This document shows positions 56,256 through 64,000 of a stretch of 64,000 nt of DNA, piece by piece (the stretch's first letter is position 1; every line of letters begins with the position of its first letter). The notes beneath the pieces were generated by a model that was not told the origin of the DNA, did no database searches, and saw nothing but the letters and a program-made list of their open reading frames with translations. The stretch lies in NCBI RefSeq assembly GCF_000252165.1, contig NZ_BAET01000031.1, positions 1 through 64,000 on the forward strand. Reading direction: 5' to 3'. Origin of the DNA: Glaciecola punicea ACAM 611 (GTDB lineage: Bacteria > Pseudomonadota > Gammaproteobacteria > Enterobacterales > Alteromonadaceae). The translations under genes were made by a program, and so were the position numbers.

Positions 56256-57665
56256 ATGAAAAAAACGTTCATTTCCCTAGTTATCGGACTCACTCTTTCA
56301 AGCTCAGCCTTTGCTGATGACTTAGCCACTGTTTATGAGCTGGCGCAAGCTAATGATCCTATTGTAAATAGGGCCAAAGCACAAAAAGATGCTGCTTACG
56401 AGGGTATTGACATTAGTCGCGCTAATTTGCTACCACAAATAACAGGCAGTATTAGCTATTCAGATGGGACCCGAGAAACCGAAATTAATCAACCTGTTTT
56501 TGACGCCAACAACAATCCCGTAGTCGATGAGAATGGGGGAAGAGTCGTTATTAATGCCATTGCAGAAGTTGAGACTACTGGAATCAACTATGGTATTGAC
56601 CTAAATATGTCTTTATATGACCACGCAAATTGGTTAGGTATGGACCGCGCAGAACTTATCGCTCAGCAAAGTGACGCGGTGTTAGGGGCAACCTTGCAAT
56701 CCTTAATGTTGCGTACCGTTAATGCCTACCTTGCTGTACTGCGTGAACAAGACAACGTTGAGTTTGTAAAAGCCGAACTAGAAGCCATTGAAAGACAGTT
56801 AGAGCAGACCAAACAACGATTCGAAGTAGGCTTAACCGCCATAACCGACGTGCACGAGGCGCAAGCCAACTTTGACAATACAGTTGCACGCCAAATACGC
56901 GCTGAGAACTTGCTTGAGGAGCGCCTCGAGCAATTAAGAGAGATTACCGGTAAATACCATGACCAAATTGCCGTGCTTGATACGCAAATATTTACTGCTG
57001 TGCAGCCCGACCCTAGCACTGCTAGCGCCTGGTTAGACCTGGCAAAAGAGTCAAACCTGAATTTATTGGCACAGCGCTTTCTAAAAGACGTGGCCAAAGA
57101 AGAAATTGCCTTAGCCAAAAGTGGTCACTATCCTACCTTAAGATTCGGCGCTTCGTTTGATGTGAACGACTCTGAAACCGTTTTTAATGGCGGCCAAGCT
57201 AGTCAACCCGGCGCATTGAACCGCAGCTCAATCGGCCTTACCTTGAACATTCCTATCTACCAAGGCGGAAGAGTGTCAGCAAGCACTCGGCAAGCCCGCG
57301 CCAATTATGTCATAGCAAGTGAAAACTTAGAGCTTACGTATCGCCAAATGGTCCGCCAAGTGCGCAGCTCATTCAATGATGTTAACGCCTCAATAGCGAC
57401 TATTCGCGCGCTCGAACAGTCGGTCGTTTCAGCCAACAGTGCATTACAAGCAACCGAAGCGGGTTTTGATGTAGGTACACGAACCATTGTTGATGTCCTT
57501 AACAGCACGCGAAACCTGTTTGATGCCCGCCGTAACTTAGCCGATGCTCGTTATAACTTTATTGCCGCTATTGTTAGCTTAAAGGAAGCGTCAGGTACTT
57601 TAACGCAGCAAGACTTGATGGATATTAACAGGGTATTAAAGCCAGCGCCTGCTGCTCAATCTTAG
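56256..57665 (+). CDS. tolC: Outer membrane channel TolC
   Basis: Outer-membrane exit duct for efflux pumps and type I secretion. From ATG 56256 the product has 469 residues, with a signal peptide (MKKTFISLVIGLTLSSSAFA, then DDL). Two internally repeated OEP domains follow, with coiled helices (ERQLEQTKQRFEVGLTAITD; TEAGFDVGTRTIVDVLN) and barrel stretches (LPQITGSISYSD; YPTLRFGASFDVN). The repeat of FEVGLTAITDV and FDVGTRTIVDV marks the duplication. It likely serves the RND pump encoded earlier in the window, which lacks its own. A terminator follows. Confidence 0.94.
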   Translation: MKKTFISLVIGLTLSSSAFADDLATVYELAQANDPIVNRAKAQKDAAYEGIDISRANLLPQITGSISYSDGTRETEINQPVFDANNNPVVDENGGRVVINAIAEVETTGINYGIDLNMSLYDHANWLGMDRAELIAQQSDAVLGATLQSLMLRTVNAYLAVLREQDNVEFVKAELEAIERQLEQTKQRFEVGLTAITDVHEAQANFDNTVARQIRAENLLEERLEQLREITGKYHDQIAVLDTQIFTAVQPDPSTASAWLDLAKESNLNLLAQRFLKDVAKEEIALAKSGHYPTLRFGASFDVNDSETVFNGGQASQPGALNRSSIGLTLNIPIYQGGRVSASTRQARANYVIASENLELTYRQMVRQVRSSFNDVNASIATIRALEQSVVSANSALQATEAGFDVGTRTIVDVLNSTRNLFDARRNLADARYNFIAAIVSLKEASGTLTQQDLMDINRVLKPAPAAQS

Positions 57666-57677
57666 GCTATAGCACAT

Positions 57678-57712
57678 AAAGAGACCCTCTTAGCGAGTGT
57701 CTCTTTGTTTAT
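57678..57712 (+). terminator. Intrinsic terminator after tolC
   Basis: AAAGAGAC at 57678-57685 pairs with GTCTCTTT at 57699-57706, then a T-rich stretch. Confidence 0.75.
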
Positions 57713-57827
57713 TCTGATTCGCTTAGTGTTTGCTTCTTAGTAATGTCTTGTGTTACCCGTAAACATTTTTTAGTTAATACTTATTCGCAACATTCGCTCT
57801 AGCAAATCAAAATAGGTAGACATAAAA

Positions 57828-58655
57828 ATGCCTGAAGGCCCTGAAATTAGAATTGCCGCCGACAAAATAGCTAAAATTATAGAAAATCAAGTTATTGAAG
57901 ACATAGACGTAGGTCTGCCGCGACTAAGCGCAGCTGCACTTAGTCTTAAAGGTAATGTAGTCACGAAGGTTGAAACACGCGGCAAAGCGATGCTGATTCA
58001 CTTTGCAAATGGGCTCACGATATATTCTCATAACCAGTTGTATGGCGTGTGGCGCACCTGTAAACGAGGTAATCTGCCACAGACTAAGCGCTCGCTGCGC
58101 TTAGCTTTGCACACAAGCACACATAGCGCGCTGTTATATAGCGCCTCAGACATTGCAGTGTATGAACGAGCCGATTTGATAAACCATCCATTTTTACAAA
58201 AAATTGGCCCCGACATCCTGCAAAAAGATATAGACTGGCAGACGATCGCCCTGCGGCTAAAAGCCAAGCGATTTTGTAAGCGAAGACTGTCTATTTTGTA
58301 TCTGGACCAGGCCTTTATTGCCGGTATTGGCAACTACTTGCGCACCGAGATTTTATTTGCGGCCGGTGTTCATCCAGACTTAAAGCCTAAAGAGCTCAGC
58401 CAAGAGCAAATTGAAACATTGTCAAAGCAAACCCTTATTATTTCCAAACGTGCATATAGCACCAAAGGCTATACACTCCCTGACGAGCTAAGAAAGCAGC
58501 TTAAAGAGACAAAAGGAAGCTACGAAAGCGTGCGCTTTATGGCGTTTAACCGCGAAGGGCTGCCCTGCCGTGAATGCGTGTCTAATATTGCGAAAGGGCT
58601 AAGAAATGGCCGGCGTATATACTGGTGTGAAATTTGCCAGGCTGTGCTGAATTAG
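57828..58655 (+). CDS. nei: Endonuclease VIII (Nei)
   Basis: DNA glycosylase/AP lyase for oxidised pyrimidines. The 275-residue protein begins MPEGPEIRIAADK with the catalytic Pro2 and Glu3. YSHNQLYGVWR, LLYSASDI and LDQAFIAGIGNYLRTEIL match E. coli Nei closely. A C-terminal zinc finger (CRECVSNIA, then WCEICQ) completes it, so all catalytic and binding elements are intact. It converges on the channel gene. Confidence 0.93.
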   Translation: MPEGPEIRIAADKIAKIIENQVIEDIDVGLPRLSAAALSLKGNVVTKVETRGKAMLIHFANGLTIYSHNQLYGVWRTCKRGNLPQTKRSLRLALHTSTHSALLYSASDIAVYERADLINHPFLQKIGPDILQKDIDWQTIALRLKAKRFCKRRLSILYLDQAFIAGIGNYLRTEILFAAGVHPDLKPKELSQEQIETLSKQTLIISKRAYSTKGYTLPDELRKQLKETKGSYESVRFMAFNREGLPCRECVSNIAKGLRNGRRIYWCEICQAVLN

Positions 58656-58701
58656 CCATAGCGAATTAGCTACTGCAATAAGTGAAACGCCGATATTCTT
58701 T

Positions 58702-59508
58702 CTATGGCATCTTATCAGGCTTACCCTTAGTCAACTGTTCAACCTGCTGACTTAACAGTTCAATCTGTTTCTGCAGATCTAGCATGCTCGGCTGACCTTC
58801 ATTTCGCTCTTTGGTGTGCTCCTCATCCATGACCCCTACCACTATCCCAATCACCATATTTAAAAATGCGAAGGCAGTGAAAAATATAAATGTCATGTAG
58901 AATATCCAGCTAAAACGATATACTTCCATCGTTTCATACTGAATATCGGTCCAGTCTTCAAAGGTCATTACCCTAAATAAAGTGAGCATTGAAATAGCAA
59001 TATCGCCCCACAGTACCTGGTTGATGTCACTAAACCAGTAGCTACCAACAGCCGCATATATATAGAATATTATAAACATCAGTAGCACCACGTAGCCCAA
59101 ACGTGGCAGCGCTTTAAGCAAGGAGTTTATAAGGATCCGCAGTTCAGGGATAATCGAAATCATTCTTAGCACTCTGAAAATTCGAATTAATCTGGCAAGT
59201 AATGCCATCTCAGATTCATCAACAGGAATTAAACTGATGACAACGACCAAGGTGTCGAAAATATTCCAACCCGATTTAAAGAAATTCTTTTTTTCTTCTT
59301 CACCAATAAATCTGACCAGTATTTCACATAAAAAGAAAATGGTGATGAACACATCTAGGTACTCAAGGATAAAAATTGCCGCGTCTGATAAATCGTAAGT
59401 TTTAGCCCCTATTTCTAAGGCCGAAATAATGATCACCGCCACTACTACAAGTTCAAATATTTTGTTACTACGCAGTTTTAAAAATGCAGTTTGTATGGTT
59501 TTTATCAA
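58702..59508 (-). CDS. Voltage-gated cation channel of the bacterial Nav/Cav (NaChBac) type
   Basis: A single six-helix channel subunit of 268 residues that should form homotetramers in the inner membrane. S1-S3 occupy about 17-95; S4 carries arginines at 106, 109, 112 and 115, exact three-residue spacing. S5 is near 137-155 and S6 near 203-228. The C-terminal tail has a heptad coiled coil (QKQIELLSQQVEQLTKG). The selectivity filter is T182-F-E-D-W-T-D188. Sodium-selective relatives read TLESW(A/S). Acids at 184, 185 and 188 resemble the engineered calcium channel CavAb (TLDDWSD), so Ca2+ permeation is a reasonable inference. The start is TTG at 59508. Confidence 0.88.
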   Translation of the reverse strand: MIKTIQTAFLKLRSNKIFELVVVAVIIISALEIGAKTYDLSDAAIFILEYLDVFITIFFLCEILVRFIGEEEKKNFFKSGWNIFDTLVVVISLIPVDESEMALLARLIRIFRVLRMISIIPELRILINSLLKALPRLGYVVLLMFIIFYIYAAVGSYWFSDINQVLWGDIAISMLTLFRVMTFEDWTDIQYETMEVYRFSWIFYMTFIFFTAFAFLNMVIGIVVGVMDEEHTKERNEGQPSMLDLQKQIELLSQQVEQLTKGKPDKMP

Positions 59509-59581
59509 GTGCTTTACTCTTAGTCTCGTTTTAACATAGCCATGAAGAGACTATGTTAACTGTGTTATTAATCTGTTTACA

Positions 59582-59627
59582 CTAAAAAGGCTCACGTTTA
59601 GTCAACTTAACGTTAACACGTGAGCCC
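59582..59627 (-). terminator. Intrinsic terminator behind the prsT remnant (minus strand)
   Basis: On the minus strand GGCTCACGT (59626-59618) pairs with ACGTGAGCC (59597-59589) across a 20-base loop, then TTTTTAG follows. It lies just after the stop of the decayed prsT-like gene and before the channel gene, so it would end the old transcript. Confidence 0.7.
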
Positions 59628-59644
59628 TGTTCAGAAAGTTGTTG

Positions 59645-60016
59645 CTAGTTTAAATATTTGTTCTTTAATTCAGCAATTGCCATATTAGCGCCCATTTTCT
59701 GCAACGCAACCATAAGAAGTGGTACCCCTTCATGTTCAGGATACCCTAACTCTTTTGCACGACTCAGCTCTTTTTCGGCTGATTCGAAATCATTTAGTTC
59801 TAGGTACCGTTTACCTCGTTCAAATCGCGCAAGATTTGAACGCGAGACTTGCAGTACTGCATTTTTAAGGGCAACAACCGCGGCCTGGTTGTTTGTGGCT
59901 GTCGCAAACTCGGCGGCTTCTTGAATATTTTCTTGTGATGTTTTCTTTTAGCAAGCAGCTATGAAAAAACAATACAAACCAGGGCAACTAACTTACATAA
60001 ACGTAATGACAATCGG
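59645..60016 (-). pseudogene. Remnant of a PrsT-like TPR lipoprotein (PEP-CTERM/exosortase system)
   Basis: On the minus strand a signal sequence (CKLVALVCIVFS in one frame, then FFIAAC in the next) is followed by an in-frame TAA. After that comes a long match to the N-terminal TPR region of PrsT: NIQEAAEFATATNNQAAV, ALKNAVLQVSRSNLARF, GKRYLELNDFESAEKELS and AKELGYPEHEGVPLL. The frame ends at 59645 after about 105 residues, whereas PrsT proteins have about 900. So the gene has a frameshift and a stop in its lipobox region and has lost most of its body. PrsT identity rests on remembered repeat patterns. Confidence 0.6.
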
Positions 60017-60261
60017 AAAGTATGTGTGTTTGAGCAAAGATTTTGCATACTTATTTGTGCCTTATTATCCCTGATAACCATTAAAAATTAAAAAAAATCG
60101 TAATTGCTTGTACTGTAGCTAATTGTGGGACATTTAACCACAATTTTGCGAATTAGTTTGATGGTATCTGCTATCACTTTCGAGTATACTACATGGTCAA
60201 TTAAGGGCGCTCGTGTATTCACTGCTTTGCCTTTTTGTTCTTTCATTATTCAGGATATACC
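60017..60261 (+). other. deaD upstream region with a hairpin leader
   Basis: About 245 bases lead up to deaD. A perfect eight-pair hairpin, AATTGTGG (60121-60128) with CCACAATT (60138-60145), is followed by TTGCG. Long, structured leaders are known for cold-shock-regulated deaD/csdA mRNAs, so this could be part of a cold-responsive leader. Promoter not placed. Confidence 0.4.
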
Positions 60262-62016
60262 ATGACCGACAGTGTCGACATCACATTTAAAGATTTAAAC
60301 TTGCCGAGTGCCCTTCTGCAAGCGGTTGAAAAGGTAGGCTACGAGAAGCCTTCACCCATTCAGGCAAAAAGCATTCCACTGCTTCTAGAAGGCCACGATT
60401 TACTAGGTCAAGCACAAACAGGAACGGGCAAAACAGCTGCGTTTGCCCTACCTATGTTAGCTAACATCGACCCTGACGAAGCTTACACACAACTATTAGT
60501 ATTAGCTCCCACACGCGAACTTGCGATTCAGGTGGCAGAGGCCTTTCAGGTGTATGCAAGCTTTTCTAAGAAAATCCGCGTATTGCCAGTATACGGTGGC
60601 TCATCATACGATAACCAAATTCGTCAATTAAAGCGCGGCGTTCAGGTAGTGGTAGGCACACCAGGTCGTATTATTGACCATATAAAACGTAAAACGCTTA
60701 AACTCGATAAACTGCGCTTTTTAGTGCTTGATGAAGCCGACGAAATGTTGCGCATGGGTTTTATCGACGACGTCGAACTAATCCTAAGCCATGCACCATC
60801 CACACGTCAAACGGCTTTATTTTCTGCGACAATGCCCGACCAGATAAAAAAGATTTCGCAAAAATATCTTAATAATCCAAAGCACGTTAAAATTGAGTCG
60901 AAAGTGTCTACTGCAAGCACCATTCGCCAGCGCTACGTGCAAGTAGCAGGTCATCATAAGCTTGAAACCCTCACCCGAATTCTAGAAATAGAAGAGTTTG
61001 AAGGCGTTATTGTTTTTGTGCGCACAAAAACAGCTACGCTTGAACTTGCTGAAAAACTATCTGCCCGCGGTTACGACGTTGAAGCTCTTAACGGTGATAT
61101 CGCACAAGCCGCGCGCGAACGCACCGTTGAAAGACTCAAGCAAGGTAAAATAGATATTTTAGTAGCAACCGACGTTGCCGCCCGTGGCCTTGATGTTGAA
61201 CGTGTAAGCCATGTTATTAACTACGACGTGCCTCATGACACAGAGTCTTATGTACATAGAGTTGGCCGTACCGGTCGTGCTGGCCGCAAAGGTGATGCAA
61301 TACTATTCATCTCTCACCGCGAAAAGCGTATGCTATTCGCAATAGAGCGAGCCACTAAGCAAGAAATTACCATGATGGAAATTCCGTCTATTGGTGAGCT
61401 TAATGAATCTCGTTTAGGTCGCTTTAAGAAAAGTGTGATAGACGCATTAGCCCATGAATCAATTGAGTCATATATGCCCGTCATTGAAGCTATTATCAGA
61501 GAATCTGAAGCTTCACCGGAAATGGTTATGGCGGCGCTAGCAAAAGTAGCTCAAGGCAATGAACCTTTGTTACTCAGCGAACAAGACCGACCTGACGTAC
61601 ATGCTAAACCCTCATTTAAAGATCGTCCTGAAAGAAGTGACAGAGGCGGGCGCAACGAACGCAGTCGCAGCCCAAGTCGAAGTGGTCGCGACGGCCCCAG
61701 TGAAGGCGGGCGTGAACGCAAACCATCGCGTCCACGCTCAAATCCTGAAGCAGGCATGAAACGCTTTAGAATTGAAGTTGGCTATACACACGGCGCAAAA
61801 CCCGGCAACATAGTGGGTGCGATTGCTAACGAAGGCGATATGAGCAGTAAAAATATCGGCGCGATTGACATACATGACAGCTTCACACTCGTAGATTTGC
61901 CAGACAGTATGCCTGAAAAAACAAAAGAAACGCTTATGAAAACACGCGTTGCAGGACAACGTCTTAACATGCGTGAGTGGAGTGAAGAAGCCCCTAATAA
62001 GCGACCTAAAAATTAG
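60262..62016 (+). CDS. deaD: DEAD-box RNA helicase DeaD (CsdA)
   Basis: A 584-residue cold-shock RNA helicase that helps ribosome assembly and mRNA decay. Core motifs are PIQAKSIPLL, AQTGTGKT, PTRELAIQ, LDEADEMLRMGF, SATMP, RTKTATLELAE, ATDVAARGLDV and HRVGRTGRAG. An Arg/Ser/Gly-rich linker (about 465-505) and the C-terminal DbpA-type RNA-binding domain (FRIEVGYTHGAKPGNIVGAI) distinguish it from the RhlE-like gene. I chose the ATG at 60262, with CAGGA ahead. It is a little shorter than E. coli DeaD (629). A terminator follows. Confidence 0.94.
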   Translation: MTDSVDITFKDLNLPSALLQAVEKVGYEKPSPIQAKSIPLLLEGHDLLGQAQTGTGKTAAFALPMLANIDPDEAYTQLLVLAPTRELAIQVAEAFQVYASFSKKIRVLPVYGGSSYDNQIRQLKRGVQVVVGTPGRIIDHIKRKTLKLDKLRFLVLDEADEMLRMGFIDDVELILSHAPSTRQTALFSATMPDQIKKISQKYLNNPKHVKIESKVSTASTIRQRYVQVAGHHKLETLTRILEIEEFEGVIVFVRTKTATLELAEKLSARGYDVEALNGDIAQAARERTVERLKQGKIDILVATDVAARGLDVERVSHVINYDVPHDTESYVHRVGRTGRAGRKGDAILFISHREKRMLFAIERATKQEITMMEIPSIGELNESRLGRFKKSVIDALAHESIESYMPVIEAIIRESEASPEMVMAALAKVAQGNEPLLLSEQDRPDVHAKPSFKDRPERSDRGGRNERSRSPSRSGRDGPSEGGRERKPSRPRSNPEAGMKRFRIEVGYTHGAKPGNIVGAIANEGDMSSKNIGAIDIHDSFTLVDLPDSMPEKTKETLMKTRVAGQRLNMREWSEEAPNKRPKN

Positions 62017-62066
62017 CTAGTTAGCCAAACTACGCTTATATTGTGAGTCTAGTAATTTAGTATATC

Positions 62067-62103
62067 AAAAAGGAATAAAAATCTGATTTTTATTCCTTTT
62101 TTT
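62067..62103 (+). terminator. Intrinsic terminator after deaD
   Basis: AAAAAGGAATAAAAAT and ATTTTTATTCCTTTTT form a 16-pair stem with a three-base loop, ending in a T-run. Confidence 0.85.
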
Positions 62104-62147
62104 GTTTCTGGTTTATGGCACACTTCTTAGCTATTAAAAGAGGCCAT

Positions 62148-63572
62148 ATGAAATATTTTCCGATATTTGTTGATGCACAACACATCCACTGCCTAGTGGT
62201 AGGCGCAGGAGAAGTGGCTGCGCGTAAATGCGAGCTGCTGTTAAAAACACCGGCCAAAATAACCATTGTGGCGCCTTGGGTAAGCAACACCGTTGAAAAG
62301 TTAGCACATTCAGCAAATGTAACGCTTATAAGGCGTGAATATGAGAAAAGCGATTTGGACAACAAACAAATGGTTTTTGTGGCTACTGACAGTGAATCAA
62401 CTAACCAGCAAATACATGATCAAGCTCATGCCTTACACATATTGGTAAACGTAGTAGACAATACGCCGCTGTGTAAATTTATTACGCCTTCAATTGTTGA
62501 CCGCTCACCTATTATAATCGCCATGTCTAGCGGTGGTGTAGCGCCGGTATTATTGCGCTATTTACGACAAAAACTCGAATCGGTGATACCACATAACATC
62601 AAACGACTAGGCACATTTTCAGAAAAATTCAGAAATACGGTTAAAACCTCACTGAGTAGCGTAACCGACAGACGCTATTTTTGGGAAGACGTGCTTGACG
62701 GTGATATTGGCGAAAACGTGCTGCAAGGCAATAAACAGCAGGCTGAACAGCAACTCAATAGCGCGCTCGAAAAATATGTCGGCGGTGACAAACCTGCAGG
62801 TCAAGTGTACCTAGTTGGCGCCGGGCCCGGCGATCCTGATTTACTCACTTTTAGAGCGCTGCGCTTAATGCAAAAAGCCGATGTGGTAGTTTACGACCGG
62901 CTAGTGTCACCAGAAATTTTAGAGCTAGTGCGCCGCGATGCTGAGAAGATTTATGTGGGCAAAGAGCAAAGTAATCACACTATACCTCAGCAAGAAATAA
63001 ACCAGTTGCTTGCCAATTTAGCCAAAAAAGGCAACAGGGTGGTACGTCTAAAAGGTGGCGACCCGTTCGTGTTCGGCCGTGGCGGTGAAGAAATAGAAAC
63101 CTTAATTGAGCAAGGCATTGAGTTTCAAGTGGTTCCGGGTATTACCGCTGCCACGGGTGCTGCAAGCTACGCGGGGATCCCTCTGACGCATAGAGATCAT
63201 GCGCAATCGGTTACTTTTACTACCGGGCACCTGCGCAATAACACCATTAATTTGGACTGGGCCTGCATGGTAAAACCCAACCATACTTTAGTGTTTTATA
63301 TGGGGCTTACCGCCTTGCCTATTATTTGTGAAAAGTTAATAGAATATGGCATGCCTGCTAGCACCCCAATTGGCTTAATTCAAAGCGCCACACGTGTCGA
63401 CCAAAAAGTAGTAACGGGCACACTTATCGACATTATGAGCAATAAGGATACGGCGAGCCTTCAGCCGCCTACCCTCATTATTGTTGGCGGCGTGGTAAGT
63501 TTACATAAAAAGTTAAACTGGTTTGGTGACAAAAGCTTCGACGAAAGCAGCACTCAAAGCACCCACGCCTAA
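62148..63572 (+). CDS. cysG: Siroheme synthase CysG (trifunctional)
   Basis: Makes siroheme, the cofactor of sulfite and nitrite reductases, from uroporphyrinogen III. From ATG 62148 there are 474 residues. The N-terminal dehydrogenase/ferrochelatase half has the NAD fingerprint VVGAGEVAARK and MSSGGVAPVLLRYLR. The C-terminal SAM uroporphyrinogen methyltransferase has VGAGPGDPDLLTFRAL, VVYDRLV, LKGGDPFVFGRGGEE and PGITAATGAASYAGIPLTHR. AAAGAGG precedes the ATG; the longer frame to 62115 has no support. Sulfate/nitrite assimilation genes are not in the window. Confidence 0.95.
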   Translation: MKYFPIFVDAQHIHCLVVGAGEVAARKCELLLKTPAKITIVAPWVSNTVEKLAHSANVTLIRREYEKSDLDNKQMVFVATDSESTNQQIHDQAHALHILVNVVDNTPLCKFITPSIVDRSPIIIAMSSGGVAPVLLRYLRQKLESVIPHNIKRLGTFSEKFRNTVKTSLSSVTDRRYFWEDVLDGDIGENVLQGNKQQAEQQLNSALEKYVGGDKPAGQVYLVGAGPGDPDLLTFRALRLMQKADVVVYDRLVSPEILELVRRDAEKIYVGKEQSNHTIPQQEINQLLANLAKKGNRVVRLKGGDPFVFGRGGEEIETLIEQGIEFQVVPGITAATGAASYAGIPLTHRDHAQSVTFTTGHLRNNTINLDWACMVKPNHTLVFYMGLTALPIICEKLIEYGMPASTPIGLIQSATRVDQKVVTGTLIDIMSNKDTASLQPPTLIIVGGVVSLHKKLNWFGDKSFDESSTQSTHA

Positions 63573-63804
63573 GCCCTGTCATTAAAAACATACTCGTAGG
63601 TAAAAAGGCACTCATAAATGGGTAAACAAATATGCAACCGTTGCCGTTAAGCTAACATAAAGTCTTAATGTCGCTTATTAAAACGGGTGTAAATAGTATT
63701 AGATAAAGAGATAGCGCGCATAATGTAATGAGAAGGCTTGCCAAAGCTAGGCTATACAATTATGGTAATTAACAGATTAAGACCATAACAAGACCACTTT
63801 ATCC

Positions 63805-64000
63805 ATGATTAAACGACAAACCCATAATTTGCTAGCGATATTATTTGGCTTAAGTTGTAGCTTTGCTAGCACTTCTTTATATGCATTTAGCATTAATCCA
63901 AAATTAAGCAATGAGACTCAATTCACAAAAGAATCACTTGAAAAAGATCCACTAAAGCAATGGAATGTTTTAGCACCGCCCATGGACTTGAAAAAAGTTA
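63805..64000 (+). CDS. TolB-like/amidohydrolase-family protein, N-terminal part (cut by window end)
   Basis: Sixty-five codons are visible and the frame is still open at the right edge. A signal peptide (LLAILFGLSC, then ASTSLYA) is followed by KQWNVLAPPMDLKKV. That last stretch recalls the first strand of large periplasmic proteins that join a TolB-like propeller to an amidohydrolase domain (WxVxxPP...V). The match is only at the N-terminus, so the assignment is tentative. Confidence 0.55.
   Translation, partial: MIKRQTHNLLAILFGLSCSFASTSLYAFSINPKLSNETQFTKESLEKDPLKQWNVLAPPMDLKKV

Overview
This window looks like ordinary chromosome from a marine gammaproteobacterium of the order Alteromonadales, probably close to Alteromonas, Glaciecola or Paraglaciecola. 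The evidence is the rpsU-yqeY-dnaG-rpoD macromolecular-synthesis block, the parE-yqiA-yqiB-nudF/tolC block, the efp/epmA/epmB cluster, the cobalamin-riboswitch btuB, a DmdC-type acyl-CoA dehydrogenase, a NaChBac-type channel and moderate-to-low GC. I see no rRNA, tRNA, CRISPR array, intact insertion sequence or prophage.

Layout. 1-4468: end of nspC, hinT, the overlapping folB-folK-uppP run, plsY, tsaD. 4469-9724: rpsU, yqeY, dnaG, rpoD with a promoter and terminators. 9934-14764: an RND pump with its adaptor, then an unusual exported Nudix-like lipoprotein. 14985-19262: DmdC-like dehydrogenase, methionine gamma-lyase, a divergent Lrp regulator, a GNAT enzyme. 19450-22123: mgtE, two decayed stretches and a DUF3016 protein. 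22250-29688: ccoG overlapping srkA, yajD, rhlE, riboswitch-btuB, dsbA. 30054-36595: SulP permease plus universal stress protein, bolA, alkB-like, rlmG, exported cyclophilin, a hypothetical. 36813-42503: acetolactate-synthase-like/aldehyde dehydrogenase pair, exported MsrB and MsrA, a nitrilase. 42619-46999: a large conserved unknown protein, then the EF-P beta-lysylation cluster. 47069-51325: YjfB-like, small hypothetical, GumN/TraB, YciA thioesterase, upp and an unknown membrane-anchored protein. 51561-57665: frameshifted half-size Ca2+/Na+ exchanger, parE, yqiA, yqiB, nudF, tolC. 57828-64000: nei, voltage-gated channel, a prsT remnant, deaD, cysG and the start of a TolB/amidohydrolase-type gene.

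No new defence or mobile system is visible. The most unusual signals are fine-scale. Two conserved housekeeping proteins (YqiB and YciA) have conserved N-termini reachable only from AUU or AUC start codons. An exported lipoprotein has a Nudix fold with its catalytic glutamates replaced. A bacterial channel has a three-acid, calcium-channel-like selectivity filter. A cation exchanger is broken at an A5 run. Several short gene remnants (prsT, a dockerin-motif protein, an SDR start, perhaps a four-helix-bundle protein) sit between intact core genes. All calls come from reading the sequence and remembered family features; no database search was run.
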